From Candidatus Woesearchaeota archaeon CG10_big_fil_rev_8_21_14_0_10_32_9 (GTDB taxonomy: Archaea; Nanobdellota; Nanobdellia; Woesearchaeales; 21-14-0-10-32-9), in NCBI GenBank assembly GCA_002762915.1, contig PCYF01000002.1, positions 1-6,118 on the forward strand: a DNA stretch of 6,118 nt, written 5' to 3'. Positions 1-5,985 of this stretch are shown here, piece by piece (the first letter of the stretch is position 1; the number at the start of each line of letters is the position of its first letter). The notes beneath the pieces were generated by a model. The model saw only the letters and a program-made list of their open reading frames with translations, had not been told where the DNA came from and ran no database searches. The position numbers and the translations under genes are program-made.

Positions 1-357
1 ACATTTCGCTTCATAGCAAGAGTTTATGTTTTCGTAATAGTCTGGAGGATAAGAAACTTTGAGTGTAAGGGTGTCTCCAGTTTGCTTTACATCATAGGTG
101 GGCACCCAACTACATCCGGCAATCGTTGCTACGCGCAGGTCTATTGTATTACTCTTGTTCCAATTTGCAATTATTGTATTTTGTTCTATTTTTTGCAGGT
201 TAGGATCATCAAATACTAATACGCAGTAATCACTTACAGAGGTATTTCCTCCGGCAGTAAGTTTTAATTCGCCGAAAGAAACTGTTTTAGCGCAGCCACT
301 TAAGACTAAAAACATCAAAAGCAGGACAGAAAGGATTACAAAAGACTGTATTTTCAT
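1..357 (-). CDS. Lipoprotein of unknown function, N-terminal part (C-terminus outside the window)
   Basis: My own translation of the minus strand from an ATG at 357 stays open for 119 codons to the window edge. Residues 1-2 are MK, residues 5-19 form a hydrophobic stretch, and VLSGC (residues 18-22) is a good lipobox, so Cys22 is the predicted lipidated residue after signal peptide cleavage and the protein would be anchored on the outer face of the cell membrane. The mature part has Cys at 45, 82, 114 and 119, which could form disulfides, and short beta-prone segments. I recognise no domain. No Shine-Dalgarno site precedes the ATG, but a TATA-like box is centred about 26 nt upstream, which suits a leaderless archaeal transcript. 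Hand-counted G+C is about 38%, higher than in its neighbours. It is divergent from the GlyRS gene, so no functional link is implied. The reading frame and lipoprotein call are fairly sure; the function is unknown. Confidence 0.8.
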   Translation of the reverse strand, partial: MKIQSFVILSVLLLMFLVLSGCAKTVSFGELKLTAGGNTSVSDYCVLVFDDPNLQKIEQNTIIANWNKSNTIDLRVATIAGCSWVPTYDVKQTGDTLTLKVSYPPDYYENINSCYEAKC

Positions 358-377
358 TTTAGTATATATGCACTTTT

Positions 378-387
378 GTTTATATAG
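378..387 (-). promoter_or_regulatory. TATA-like box for the lipoprotein gene
   Basis: Read on the minus strand this is CTATATAAAC, centred about 26 nt before the A of the ATG at 357. That is the usual archaeal TATA-to-transcription-start distance, so the transcript would be leaderless, which agrees with the absence of a ribosome binding site. The element is nearly symmetric and could also work toward the GlyRS gene, giving a leader of about 40 nt. It is a prediction from spacing and composition in an AT-rich region. Confidence 0.5.
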
Positions 388-413
388 TTTATTGATTTTG
401 CTCCCTTTTTTTC

Positions 414-424
414 AATAAATTTAT
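414..424 (+). promoter_or_regulatory. TATA-like box for the glycyl-tRNA synthetase gene
   Basis: AATAAATTTAT is centred about 31 nt before the ATG at 450, so transcription would start only a few bases upstream of the start codon. No Shine-Dalgarno motif lies between this element and the ATG. The alternative is the TATATA at 379-387, which would give a leader of about 40 nt containing two T-runs. The region is so A+T-rich that such matches are partly expected by chance. Confidence 0.4.
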
Positions 425-449
425 TAACCTATTTTTTTTACAAGTAATT

Positions 450-1790
450 ATGAGCTTATCAATTGAAGAAATGGCAAGTTTTTGTAAAAGGAAAGGATTA
501 GTTTACAATTCCGCAGAAATTTATGGTGGAATGGCGGGATTTTTTGATTATGGTCCTTATGGTGTAGAATTAAAAAAGAACATTCTTAATGAGTGGTGGA
601 AGTACATGGTTAGTTCTCGCCAAGATATCGTTGGTATGGATGGTGCAATTATTTCTCCTGAAGCAGTATGGAAAGCATCTGGTCATGCAGAAAATTTTTC
701 TGATTTAATGCTTGTAACAGAAGACAAATCCTACGAAGTTAGAGCAGATGTTTTCTTAGAAGAACAACTTAAACGTTCTTTTGATGGTGTTAGTGCAGAA
801 GAAGTCAACAAATTAGTTGAAGAACATAAGCTTGTTGCACCTAATAAGAAGAAGTTCAAAAAATGCGAATCTTTCAATTTAATGTTTCCATTAAAAGTTG
901 GAGCAGCAGGAACTGCAGCCTATTTGAGAGGAGAAACTACTCAAATGATTTATCTTAATTTTAGTTTAATTCAAAATGATGCTAGAATGAAACTTCCTTT
1001 CGGTATTGCTCAAACAGGAAAAGCATTCAGAAATGAAATCAGTCCTAGAAATTTTTTGTTTAGATGCAGAGAATTTGAACAAATGGAAATGCAATTTTTC
1101 ATAAAACACGGAGATAATAAAAAGTGGTTCAAATTTTGGCAAGCTGAAAGAAAAGCGTGGTATCTTTCTTTAGGCATAAAAGAAAAAAATCTTCGTTACA
1201 GAGCACATAATAAAGATGAACTTGCTCATTACGCTAAACAAGCTGAGGATATAGAGTATAATTTTCCTTTTGGTTGGAAAGAGATTGAAGGAGTTCATGA
1301 TAGGGGAAATTGGGATTTATCAACTCATATGAAGCACAGCAAACAAAAGCTTGATTACTATGATGAAGAAACTAAAGAAAGAATAATTCCTAATATTATT
1401 GAAACTTCTGCGGGTGTGGACAGAAACTTTTTGATGTTTTTGTACGATGCCTATGATGATGATAAAGAAAGAGGAAACATAGTTTTGCATTTACATCCTA
1501 AGCTTGCTCCGATTAAAGTTGCAATTTTGCCTTTAGTTAAAAAAGTAGGTCTTAAAGAAAAAGCAGAAGAAATATTTAATTCTTTGAAGATGAATATGGT
1601 TTGTTTCTATGATGATTCAGGAAGTATAGGAAGAAGATACGCTAGAATGGATGAAATAGGAACTCCTTATTGTATTACGATAGATTTCGAATCTTTGACT
1701 GATAATTCTGTGACAATAAGAAACAGAGACTCGAGAGAGCAAAAAAGAGTTAAAATTGCAGATCTTGTATCTGCGTTAGATTTGAGTTAA
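450..1790 (+). CDS. glyS: Glycyl-tRNA synthetase, short alpha2 class II form
   Basis: This cytoplasmic enzyme charges tRNA-Gly with glycine using ATP. The 446-aa product has the class II order: N-terminal catalytic part, an insertion at about residues 85-150, motif 2 at about 192-218 (KAFRNEISPRN then REFEQMEMQFF), the glycine-pocket segment EGVHDRGNWDLSTH at 280-293, motif 3 IETSAGVDR at 317-325, and an HGTP-type anticodon-binding domain from about 350, including SIGRRYARMDEIGTP at 392-406. It is complete, but shorter than the roughly 570-aa forms usual in archaea and eukaryotes. The EFEQMEMQFF and IETSAGVDR segments resemble bacterial, especially Bacteroidota-like, enzymes, which suggests transfer between domains. 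The conserved RPETAQ segment reads RGETTQ here (160-165). The start is the first ATG of the frame, with a TATA-like box upstream and no Shine-Dalgarno site. The family call is very secure. The symbol is the common bacterial/archaeal name for the single-chain form (glyQS is also used). Confidence 0.96.
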   Translation: MSLSIEEMASFCKRKGLVYNSAEIYGGMAGFFDYGPYGVELKKNILNEWWKYMVSSRQDIVGMDGAIISPEAVWKASGHAENFSDLMLVTEDKSYEVRADVFLEEQLKRSFDGVSAEEVNKLVEEHKLVAPNKKKFKKCESFNLMFPLKVGAAGTAAYLRGETTQMIYLNFSLIQNDARMKLPFGIAQTGKAFRNEISPRNFLFRCREFEQMEMQFFIKHGDNKKWFKFWQAERKAWYLSLGIKEKNLRYRAHNKDELAHYAKQAEDIEYNFPFGWKEIEGVHDRGNWDLSTHMKHSKQKLDYYDEETKERIIPNIIETSAGVDRNFLMFLYDAYDDDKERGNIVLHLHPKLAPIKVAILPLVKKVGLKEKAEEIFNSLKMNMVCFYDDSGSIGRRYARMDEIGTPYCITIDFESLTDNSVTIRNRDSREQKRVKIADLVSALDLS

Positions 1791-1834
1791 AATTAATTGT
1801 TTATTGTTAAAATATTCGTGCTCATTAAAAAAAT

Positions 1835-1842
1835 GAGGAGGT
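1835..1842 (+). promoter_or_regulatory. Strong Shine-Dalgarno site for the four-helix membrane protein
   Basis: GAGGAGGT lies 7 nt before the ATG at 1850 and is a near-perfect anti-SD match. It fixes the start of the membrane protein gene. It stands out because the transcript-first genes in this window show no ribosome binding site, so this gene probably depends on a leadered message, either read through from glyS or started from an AT-rich element near 1800-1816. The site also sits inside ATGAGGAGGTAA (1833-1844), a three-codon frame with its own stop. Confidence 0.85.
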
Positions 1843-1849
1843 AATTAAT

Positions 1850-2248
1850 ATGGCAACAGATATATCAAGTGCATTGCCTTTTTTGGGAGCATTTATGGGT
1901 GCTTTCTTAGCTTTGGCGATAATTTTAGGAATAGCAATATATGTATACACTGCGTGGGCAGTAATGACGATAGGAAAGAAACTGAAAGTGGAACCTACAT
2001 GGTTGGCATGGATACCTATAGCAAATTTGTTTTACATTCCAATGCTTGCGAAGTATGAATGGTATTATGGATTTCTTTGGATAGGAAGTATGATTCCAGG
2101 AATAGGGTTTCTTGTATCAATAGGCTTAACAATTTGGTGGTACTGGAGAATTTCAGAATCCAGAAAGAAAGAAGGATGGTTAGGTATCTTGATGGCAATT
2201 CCTTTGGTTAACTTAGTTGTTGTAGGAATTCTTGCTTGGAGTAAGTAA
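1850..2248 (+). CDS. Four-helix integral membrane protein of unknown function (DUF5684-like)
   Basis: The 132-aa protein is almost wholly hydrophobic, with about four predicted membrane segments: residues 11-38, 51-66, 72-97 and 109-129. The basic stretches (GKKLK at 42-46, SESRKKEG at 102-109) lie between them. A short motif occurs twice, TWLAWIPIANL at 50-60 and GWLGILMAIPLVNL at 109-122, suggesting an internal duplication. This W...IP..NL pattern resembles small membrane proteins classed as DUF5684 or similar, which are common in DPANN archaea and some bacteria; that assignment is from memory. There are no charged residues within helices that would suggest a transporter or enzyme. The start is fixed by a strong Shine-Dalgarno site. 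It begins 59 bp after glyS on the same strand, so the two may be co-transcribed, but there is no evident functional link. It is a real gene; its role is unknown. Confidence 0.85.
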   Translation: MATDISSALPFLGAFMGAFLALAIILGIAIYVYTAWAVMTIGKKLKVEPTWLAWIPIANLFYIPMLAKYEWYYGFLWIGSMIPGIGFLVSIGLTIWWYWRISESRKKEGWLGILMAIPLVNLVVVGILAWSK

Positions 2249-2263
2249 CTAAGAAAGTCAAAA

Positions 2264-2288
2264 CCTTTTATTTTTTTATTTTTTATTT
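2264..2288 (+). terminator. T-rich archaeal-type terminator after the membrane protein gene
   Basis: Fifteen bases after the stop codon at 2248 the plus strand runs CC then T-tracts broken by single A residues (TTTTA, TTTTTTTA, TTTTTTA). Archaeal intrinsic termination needs such U-rich tracts without a hairpin. The tract overlaps the last codons of the convergent transaldolase gene, where it encodes the Lys-Lys end and stop. No matching T-tract is visible for the minus-strand operon just past 2276. Confidence 0.55.
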
Positions 2289-3103
2289 ACCAATTCTTTG
2301 TATTCTTGAACAGAATCTTCAACAAATTTCTTCATGCCTTCTTGAGTCTTTGGATGTATTAGAAGTTTATTAAGCACACTAAATGGAATTGTTGCTACAT
2401 CTGCACCAACTAATGCTGCTTCTCTTACTTGTCTAGGATTTCTCAAAGATGCTGCCAGAACCTTTGTTGGCAAGTTATATGTTTTTATTATTTCTACGCA
2501 TTGTGCGACTAAATCTATTCCTGAGACTATTCCATTGTCTTCAATTAGTTTTGTTTTATCTTCTTTTCCTTCAGAAGGGTAATATTCATCTTGTCCAAAT
2601 AGTGTTTGTGATCTTGTTCTTAAAAGATCATCAACTCTTCCGGCAAAAGGACTTACATATGTTGCGCCGGCTTTTGCTGCAAGTAATGCTTGTTCTGGTG
2701 TGAATACAAGTGTGCAGTTTACAGGGATTTTTCTTTTTGCTAGTTCGCTTATTGCGTATATTCCTTCATATTGTTTAACTGCATCTGATGTAAGTGCAGG
2801 GTTTATTGGTATTTTTATGCAAACGTTTTTAGCTACCGAATTAAACAAACGATAAAGTAATATTCCTTGAGTTAGCATTCCCTCTCCTGTGGTTTCTGTT
2901 ACTTCAAGACTTACAGGAGTTCCTTTTGCTATTTTAAGAATTTCAGTTATGTAGTCTTTTAATTCTGTTTGTACTCCTGCTGCTTTTCTTCTTTCTAAAG
3001 ATAATTTTATCAAAGAGGGGTTTGTGGTCACACCATCGATGATTCCCCAACTATATGCTTTCTTGATTTCTTCTATGTCTGCACTGTCTATGAATATTTT
3101 CAT
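2276..3103 (-). CDS. tal: Transaldolase, enlarged TalC-like form
   Basis: It moves a dihydroxyacetone unit between sugar phosphates (sedoheptulose 7-phosphate plus glyceraldehyde 3-phosphate to erythrose 4-phosphate plus fructose 6-phosphate) in the non-oxidative pentose phosphate pathway. The 275-aa product shows FIDSAD (4-9, Asp6), GVTTNPSLI (24-32), the Schiff-base Lys97 in KIPI, and NCTLVFTPEQALLAAKAGATYVSPF (129-153). Glu67 and Phe153 sit where fructose-6-phosphate aldolases carry Gln and Tyr, which favours true transaldolase activity. It is about 55 aa longer than typical TalC/FSA proteins (about 215-220 aa), with extra sequence near 34-50, 100-108 and 160-197. The ATG overlaps the sugar kinase stop as ATGA, and AAGGA lies 7 nt upstream, so translation is probably coupled. 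It is the last gene of the operon. The family call is secure; the activity call rests on the two residues named. Confidence 0.93.
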   Translation of the reverse strand: MKIFIDSADIEEIKKAYSWGIIDGVTTNPSLIKLSLERRKAAGVQTELKDYITEILKIAKGTPVSLEVTETTGEGMLTQGILLYRLFNSVAKNVCIKIPINPALTSDAVKQYEGIYAISELAKRKIPVNCTLVFTPEQALLAAKAGATYVSPFAGRVDDLLRTRSQTLFGQDEYYPSEGKEDKTKLIEDNGIVSGIDLVAQCVEIIKTYNLPTKVLAASLRNPRQVREAALVGADVATIPFSVLNKLLIHPKTQEGMKKFVEDSVQEYKELVNKK

Positions 3104-4170
3104 TTTTCATTCCTTGTTTGTTGTAGTTCGGTTTGTGCGTATATTGCGGCACCTATTAAGCTTATTTTCTTATCTGTTATTAGGTGTATTGGATATTGCT
3201 TAATAAATTTTTGTGATTTTGAGAGTTTTTTAATCTCGTCTTTAAATTCTTTTCCAAGAATTTCAGGATTTCTTATTGCTATTCCTCCTGCCAAGTATAT
3301 TCCTCCTGAGCTAAGTGTTTCTAATGCAAAATTTTTTATTAATCTGGCATAAAATGTTGAAAACAATCTATATGTTTTTCTTGAGATAGGATCTTTATTT
3401 TTATATTTGGTGATTAATACAGAGTCGTATTTTGATTTTTTTATTTCTTCATAGAATTTATTTTGTTTTAGATCTTGTGTGTACTTTTTGTGCTCTGTAA
3501 GAAATTGATATATTGTTTGTAATCCTCTTCCAGATACTACTTCTTCTTGACGCAATCTTCGTGCACCCTTTGTTATAAATTTACATAATTCTTGTTCTAT
3601 ATTGTCTTGACAAGAGTAGTCGGCATCGCATCCTTCACTAGGTAGAGGAATATACAATTTAGTTTTTTTATCAAAGAAAAGTATAGATTTTCCAAGACCT
3701 GTTCCTGCACCTATTAATATTTTTGGAGCGTGTTTTATTTCAGTTCCTTTTATTATTGTCTTTAGATTATTTTTATCTAGAATGTTTATTGAATATCCGA
3801 GAGCTTCGAAATCATTCAAAAGAAAAACTCGTTTGCGGATCTTCTTTTCAAGTTCTTTTGAATTTATTTTTATTTTATTTCTGATGCTATTAACAAAATT
3901 TCTTTCAGAATTTAATGTTGCAGCTACAGCAATAGCCACTGTAGATATTTTAATACTCAAATTTGTTTCAACGTGTTCAACTAATTCAACTACAAAGTTG
4001 GATATTTGAATTTTTTCTGACCAAACTTCTGTTGAGTATAATAATTCTTGTTCATTTTTTTGTTCAATTATACCTATTACGCCTACTTGAGTAATAGTTC
4101 CGCCAACATCCAGAGCTAGAATATTTGTAGAATATTTTTTTGGAGTGTGCTGTTCTAAGATGATGTTCAT
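3100..4170 (-). CDS. glk: Glk-family glucokinase-like sugar kinase
   Basis: This is a predicted cytoplasmic ATP-dependent hexose kinase of 356 aa in the bacterial glucokinase (Glk) branch of the actin-like ATPase fold, not the ROK or ADP-dependent kinases more usual in archaea. Motifs in order are: phosphate-1 LDVGGT (20-25), LLNDFEALGY (117-126) with catalytic Asp120 (E. coli Asp100), GAGTGLG (154-160), LPSEGCDADYS (176-186), EEVVSGRGL (209-217) with Glu209 aligning to E. coli Glu187, and GGIYLAGGI (289-297). Glu179 aligns to glucose-binding Glu157. The His of the usual SEGGH segment (E. coli His160) is Asp182, so preference for another sugar is possible. It is somewhat longer than E. coli Glk (about 321 aa), with a lysine-rich stretch near 225-260. 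It overlaps the genes on both sides by 4 bp, so it belongs to the pentose phosphate operon and probably feeds hexose phosphate into it. The family call is firm; the substrate is uncertain. Confidence 0.87.
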   Translation of the reverse strand: MNIILEQHTPKKYSTNILALDVGGTITQVGVIGIIEQKNEQELLYSTEVWSEKIQISNFVVELVEHVETNLSIKISTVAIAVAATLNSERNFVNSIRNKIKINSKELEKKIRKRVFLLNDFEALGYSINILDKNNLKTIIKGTEIKHAPKILIGAGTGLGKSILFFDKKTKLYIPLPSEGCDADYSCQDNIEQELCKFITKGARRLRQEEVVSGRGLQTIYQFLTEHKKYTQDLKQNKFYEEIKKSKYDSVLITKYKNKDPISRKTYRLFSTFYARLIKNFALETLSSGGIYLAGGIAIRNPEILGKEFKDEIKKLSKSQKFIKQYPIHLITDKKISLIGAAIYAQTELQQTRNEK

Positions 4171-5111
4171 TTCAGAATCTTCTTGACTTCTTGCTTTATA
4201 TATTTTGAGTTTAATTTGTATTTTTCATATAATTCTTCAGGAGTTCCAGATTCTCCAAATTTATTTTCAACACCCATTATTTTCATTTTGTATTTTACGT
4301 TGAGTTTTTCTGAGAGTAGTTCGCTGATTGCGGATCCGAGTCCTCCAACAATTTGATGATCTTCTATTGTTATTATTTTTCCTGTTTTTTTCGCTAAAGT
4401 CAATATTGTTTGTTCGTCTAAGGGTTTTATTGTGTGTAAATTTATTATGGTGCAACTTATTTTTTCTTTTTTTAGTTCTTCTGCAGCAATTAATGCTTCT
4501 GCAAGAAGTGGTCCGCATCCAATTATTATAACAGTATCTTTTTGTCCTTTTCTTAGTATTTGTGCTTTTCCTATTTCAAATTTATCTGTTTCTTTTGTAA
4601 TTATTTGTGATTTTTGTCGTGTTAATCGTAAATATGTAGGTTTTTTTGTTTTTGATATTGCAATTGTGGCTTTTTTTGCTTGAATAAAATCGCAAGGAAC
4701 TATTACATCCATATTCGGAAGAACTCTCATTAGTGCTACGTCTTCTAATGCTTGATGTGTTGCTCCATCTTCTCCAACTCCAAGTCCTGCATGCGATCCT
4801 ATTATTTTGACGGATTGATTATTATAACAAATTGTTGTTCTTATTTGTTCCCAATTTCTTCCTGGAGAAAATACTGCGAAGCTTGTTGCGAAGGGTATTT
4901 TTCCAGTTGCTGCGAGTCCTGATGCTACGGTTACAAGATTTTGCTCAGCAACTCCTACTTCAACAAATCTTTCAGGATATTCTTTTGAGAATTCAAGTAA
5001 TCCGGTTGATGATGCAAGGTCAGCAGTTAATGCCCAGATAGCTGTATTCTGTTTTGCTGCTAGCAGTAATCCTTCTCCAAATCCTTCTCTTGTTGCTTTA
5101 AGTTCTTTCAT
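4167..5111 (-). CDS. tktB: Transketolase, C-terminal subunit
   Basis: This is the second half of a split transketolase, carrying the pyrimidine-binding and C-terminal domains; it must pair with the N-terminal subunit to move two-carbon ketol units. The 314-aa product aligns by motif with yeast transketolase: Arg8 (R359) and Ser35 (S386) for substrate phosphate, Asp31 (D382), GVAEQN at 53-58 with the essential Glu56 (E418) that activates thiamine diphosphate, GEDGATHQ at 113-120 with Asp115 and His119 (D477, H481), and TRQ at 164-166 with Arg165 (R528). The C-terminal domain spans about 190-314 and holds LHTIKPLD, EDHQIVGGLGSA and FGESGTPEEL. All catalytic residues I can place are present. It starts 10 bp after the N-terminal subunit gene, with only a weak GAG as ribosome site, so coupled translation is likely. 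A DXS or 2-oxo acid dehydrogenase E1 identity is less likely given the partner gene and motifs. The symbol is only a convention for the split form. Confidence 0.94.
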   Translation of the reverse strand: MKELKATREGFGEGLLLAAKQNTAIWALTADLASSTGLLEFSKEYPERFVEVGVAEQNLVTVASGLAATGKIPFATSFAVFSPGRNWEQIRTTICYNNQSVKIIGSHAGLGVGEDGATHQALEDVALMRVLPNMDVIVPCDFIQAKKATIAISKTKKPTYLRLTRQKSQIITKETDKFEIGKAQILRKGQKDTVIIIGCGPLLAEALIAAEELKKEKISCTIINLHTIKPLDEQTILTLAKKTGKIITIEDHQIVGGLGSAISELLSEKLNVKYKMKIMGVENKFGESGTPEELYEKYKLNSKYIKQEVKKILK

Positions 5112-5121
5112 TTTAAAACTC

Positions 5122-5943
5122 TTATTTTAATAATTCTAATGCTCTTTTAGTTTCTTCTTCATTTGGCGCACGTCCGTGCCAGTTGTAATCGTGTTCCATA
5201 AATTTTACTCCTTTTCCAGGAGTTGTGTGTGCAATTATTGCTAAAGGTTTTTCTCTTTCAATTGTCGCTCTTTGTAATGCATTTACTATTTCTTGCATGT
5301 CGTTTCCGTTTATATCTATAACTCCCCAACCAAATGATAAGTATTTTTCTCTCAAGGATCCTAGAGGCATGATTTGTTCTGTGTTGCCGTCTATTTGTAT
5401 TCTATTTCTATCAACTATAACTAGAAGGTTATCTAAATGATACTTATGTGCAAACATTATTGCTTCCCAGGTATTTCCTTCATCATGTTCTCCATCAGAC
5501 ATTAAACAAACAACTTTATTATTTTTTTTATCTCTTTTCAAACTTAATGCAATTCCACACGCTTGACTTAAGCCACTTCCTAAAGGTCCACTTGTTGTTT
5601 CTAATTCTGGAAGTGATTCTCTATGAGGGTGTCCTTGTAAGCCGGATTCAAACTTTCGTAAAGTAAATAACTCTTGTTCTTTGAAAAATCCTCTTGCAGC
5701 TAGAGTTGCATAAAGTCCTGGACAAATGTGACCATTAGATAAAATAAGATAATCACGATCAGGATCTTTTGGTTTTTTTGGGTTTACATTCAAAAAACTA
5801 AAGTAAAGTGCAGTAAATACATCAGTCATGCCCAGAGATCCAGCGGTATGTCCTGATTTTGCCTCATGAATCATCTTAATTATGTTTTGCCTTATCTTTT
5901 TAGCTTGCAAATTAAGAAGATTCACCACCTCTTTTTTATCCAT
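5122..5943 (-). CDS. tktA: Transketolase, N-terminal subunit
   Basis: This is the first half of a split transketolase, the domain that binds the diphosphate and metal of thiamine diphosphate. The 273-aa product shows SGHTAGSLGM (30-39) with His32 (yeast H30), LSNGH (68-72) with His72 (H69), GHPH (104-107) with His105 (H103), GPLGSGLSQACG (119-130), the thiamine diphosphate motif SDGEHDEGNTWEA (149-161) ending with Asn180 in DRN, and WHG (255-257) with His256. The usual GDG of the motif reads SDG, a change also known in other split transketolases; the metal ligands Asp150 and Asn180 are kept. The length is normal for the half-protein. It is followed after 10 bp by the C-terminal subunit. The ATG has no Shine-Dalgarno site but a TATA-like box about 25 nt upstream, so the gene may also have its own promoter inside the operon. 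The symbol is only a convention for the split form. Confidence 0.95.
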   Translation of the reverse strand: MDKKEVVNLLNLQAKKIRQNIIKMIHEAKSGHTAGSLGMTDVFTALYFSFLNVNPKKPKDPDRDYLILSNGHICPGLYATLAARGFFKEQELFTLRKFESGLQGHPHRESLPELETTSGPLGSGLSQACGIALSLKRDKKNNKVVCLMSDGEHDEGNTWEAIMFAHKYHLDNLLVIVDRNRIQIDGNTEQIMPLGSLREKYLSFGWGVIDINGNDMQEIVNALQRATIEREKPLAIIAHTTPGKGVKFMEHDYNWHGRAPNEEETKRALELLK

Positions 5944-5961
5944 TGAGTTTTTTAGAGAATT

Positions 5962-5973
5962 GTAATATTTAAT
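5962..5973 (-). promoter_or_regulatory. TATA-like box upstream of the transketolase genes
   Basis: In the 42-bp gap after the epimerase stop, the minus strand reads ATTAAATATTAC, centred about 25 nt before the ATG at 5943. The spacing fits a leaderless archaeal transcript, and no ribosome binding site is seen before this ATG. This suggests that the transketolase, kinase and transaldolase genes can be transcribed separately from the epimerase gene, although read-through is also possible. Confidence 0.45.
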
Positions 5974-5985
5974 GCTTATTGTTTT

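Noticed and set aside
2016..2198. 60-codon minus-strand frame inside the membrane protein gene
   Set aside because: The plus-strand gene has a strong Shine-Dalgarno site and coherent membrane helices; the reverse frame has neither a start signal nor a motif.
2449..2703. Open frame on the plus strand opposite the transaldolase gene (84 codons)
   Set aside because: It is the antisense of conserved transaldolase sequence, its Leu/Phe/Val-rich translation is typical of reversed AT-rich coding DNA, and it has no ribosome site or recognisable motif.
2276..3103. Fructose-6-phosphate aldolase as the identity of the Schiff-base aldolase
   Set aside because: Glu67 and Phe153 replace the Gln and Tyr typical of FSA, and the gene sits with transketolase and epimerase genes, so transaldolase is more likely.
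3782..5666. Several open frames of 67-83 codons opposite or overlapping the kinase and transketolase genes (for example 3782-4009, 4328-4531, 4432-4683, 4832-5041, 5225-5440, 5448-5666 on plus; 4267-4518 on minus)
   Set aside because: All lie within well-supported conserved genes, overlap one another, and have low-complexity Leu/Phe- or Arg/Asn-rich translations, so they are shadows.
4167..5943. A frameshifted single transketolase gene broken into two pieces
   Set aside because: Each half has its own start and complete domains, the stop of the first is 10 bp before the start of the second, and split transketolase is a known arrangement in archaea and some bacteria.
4167..5943. 1-deoxy-D-xylulose-5-phosphate synthase or a 2-oxo acid dehydrogenase E1
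   Set aside because: The GHT/NGH/GHPH/WHG histidine set and the TRQ and GEDGATHQ motifs follow transketolase, and the neighbours are pentose phosphate genes.
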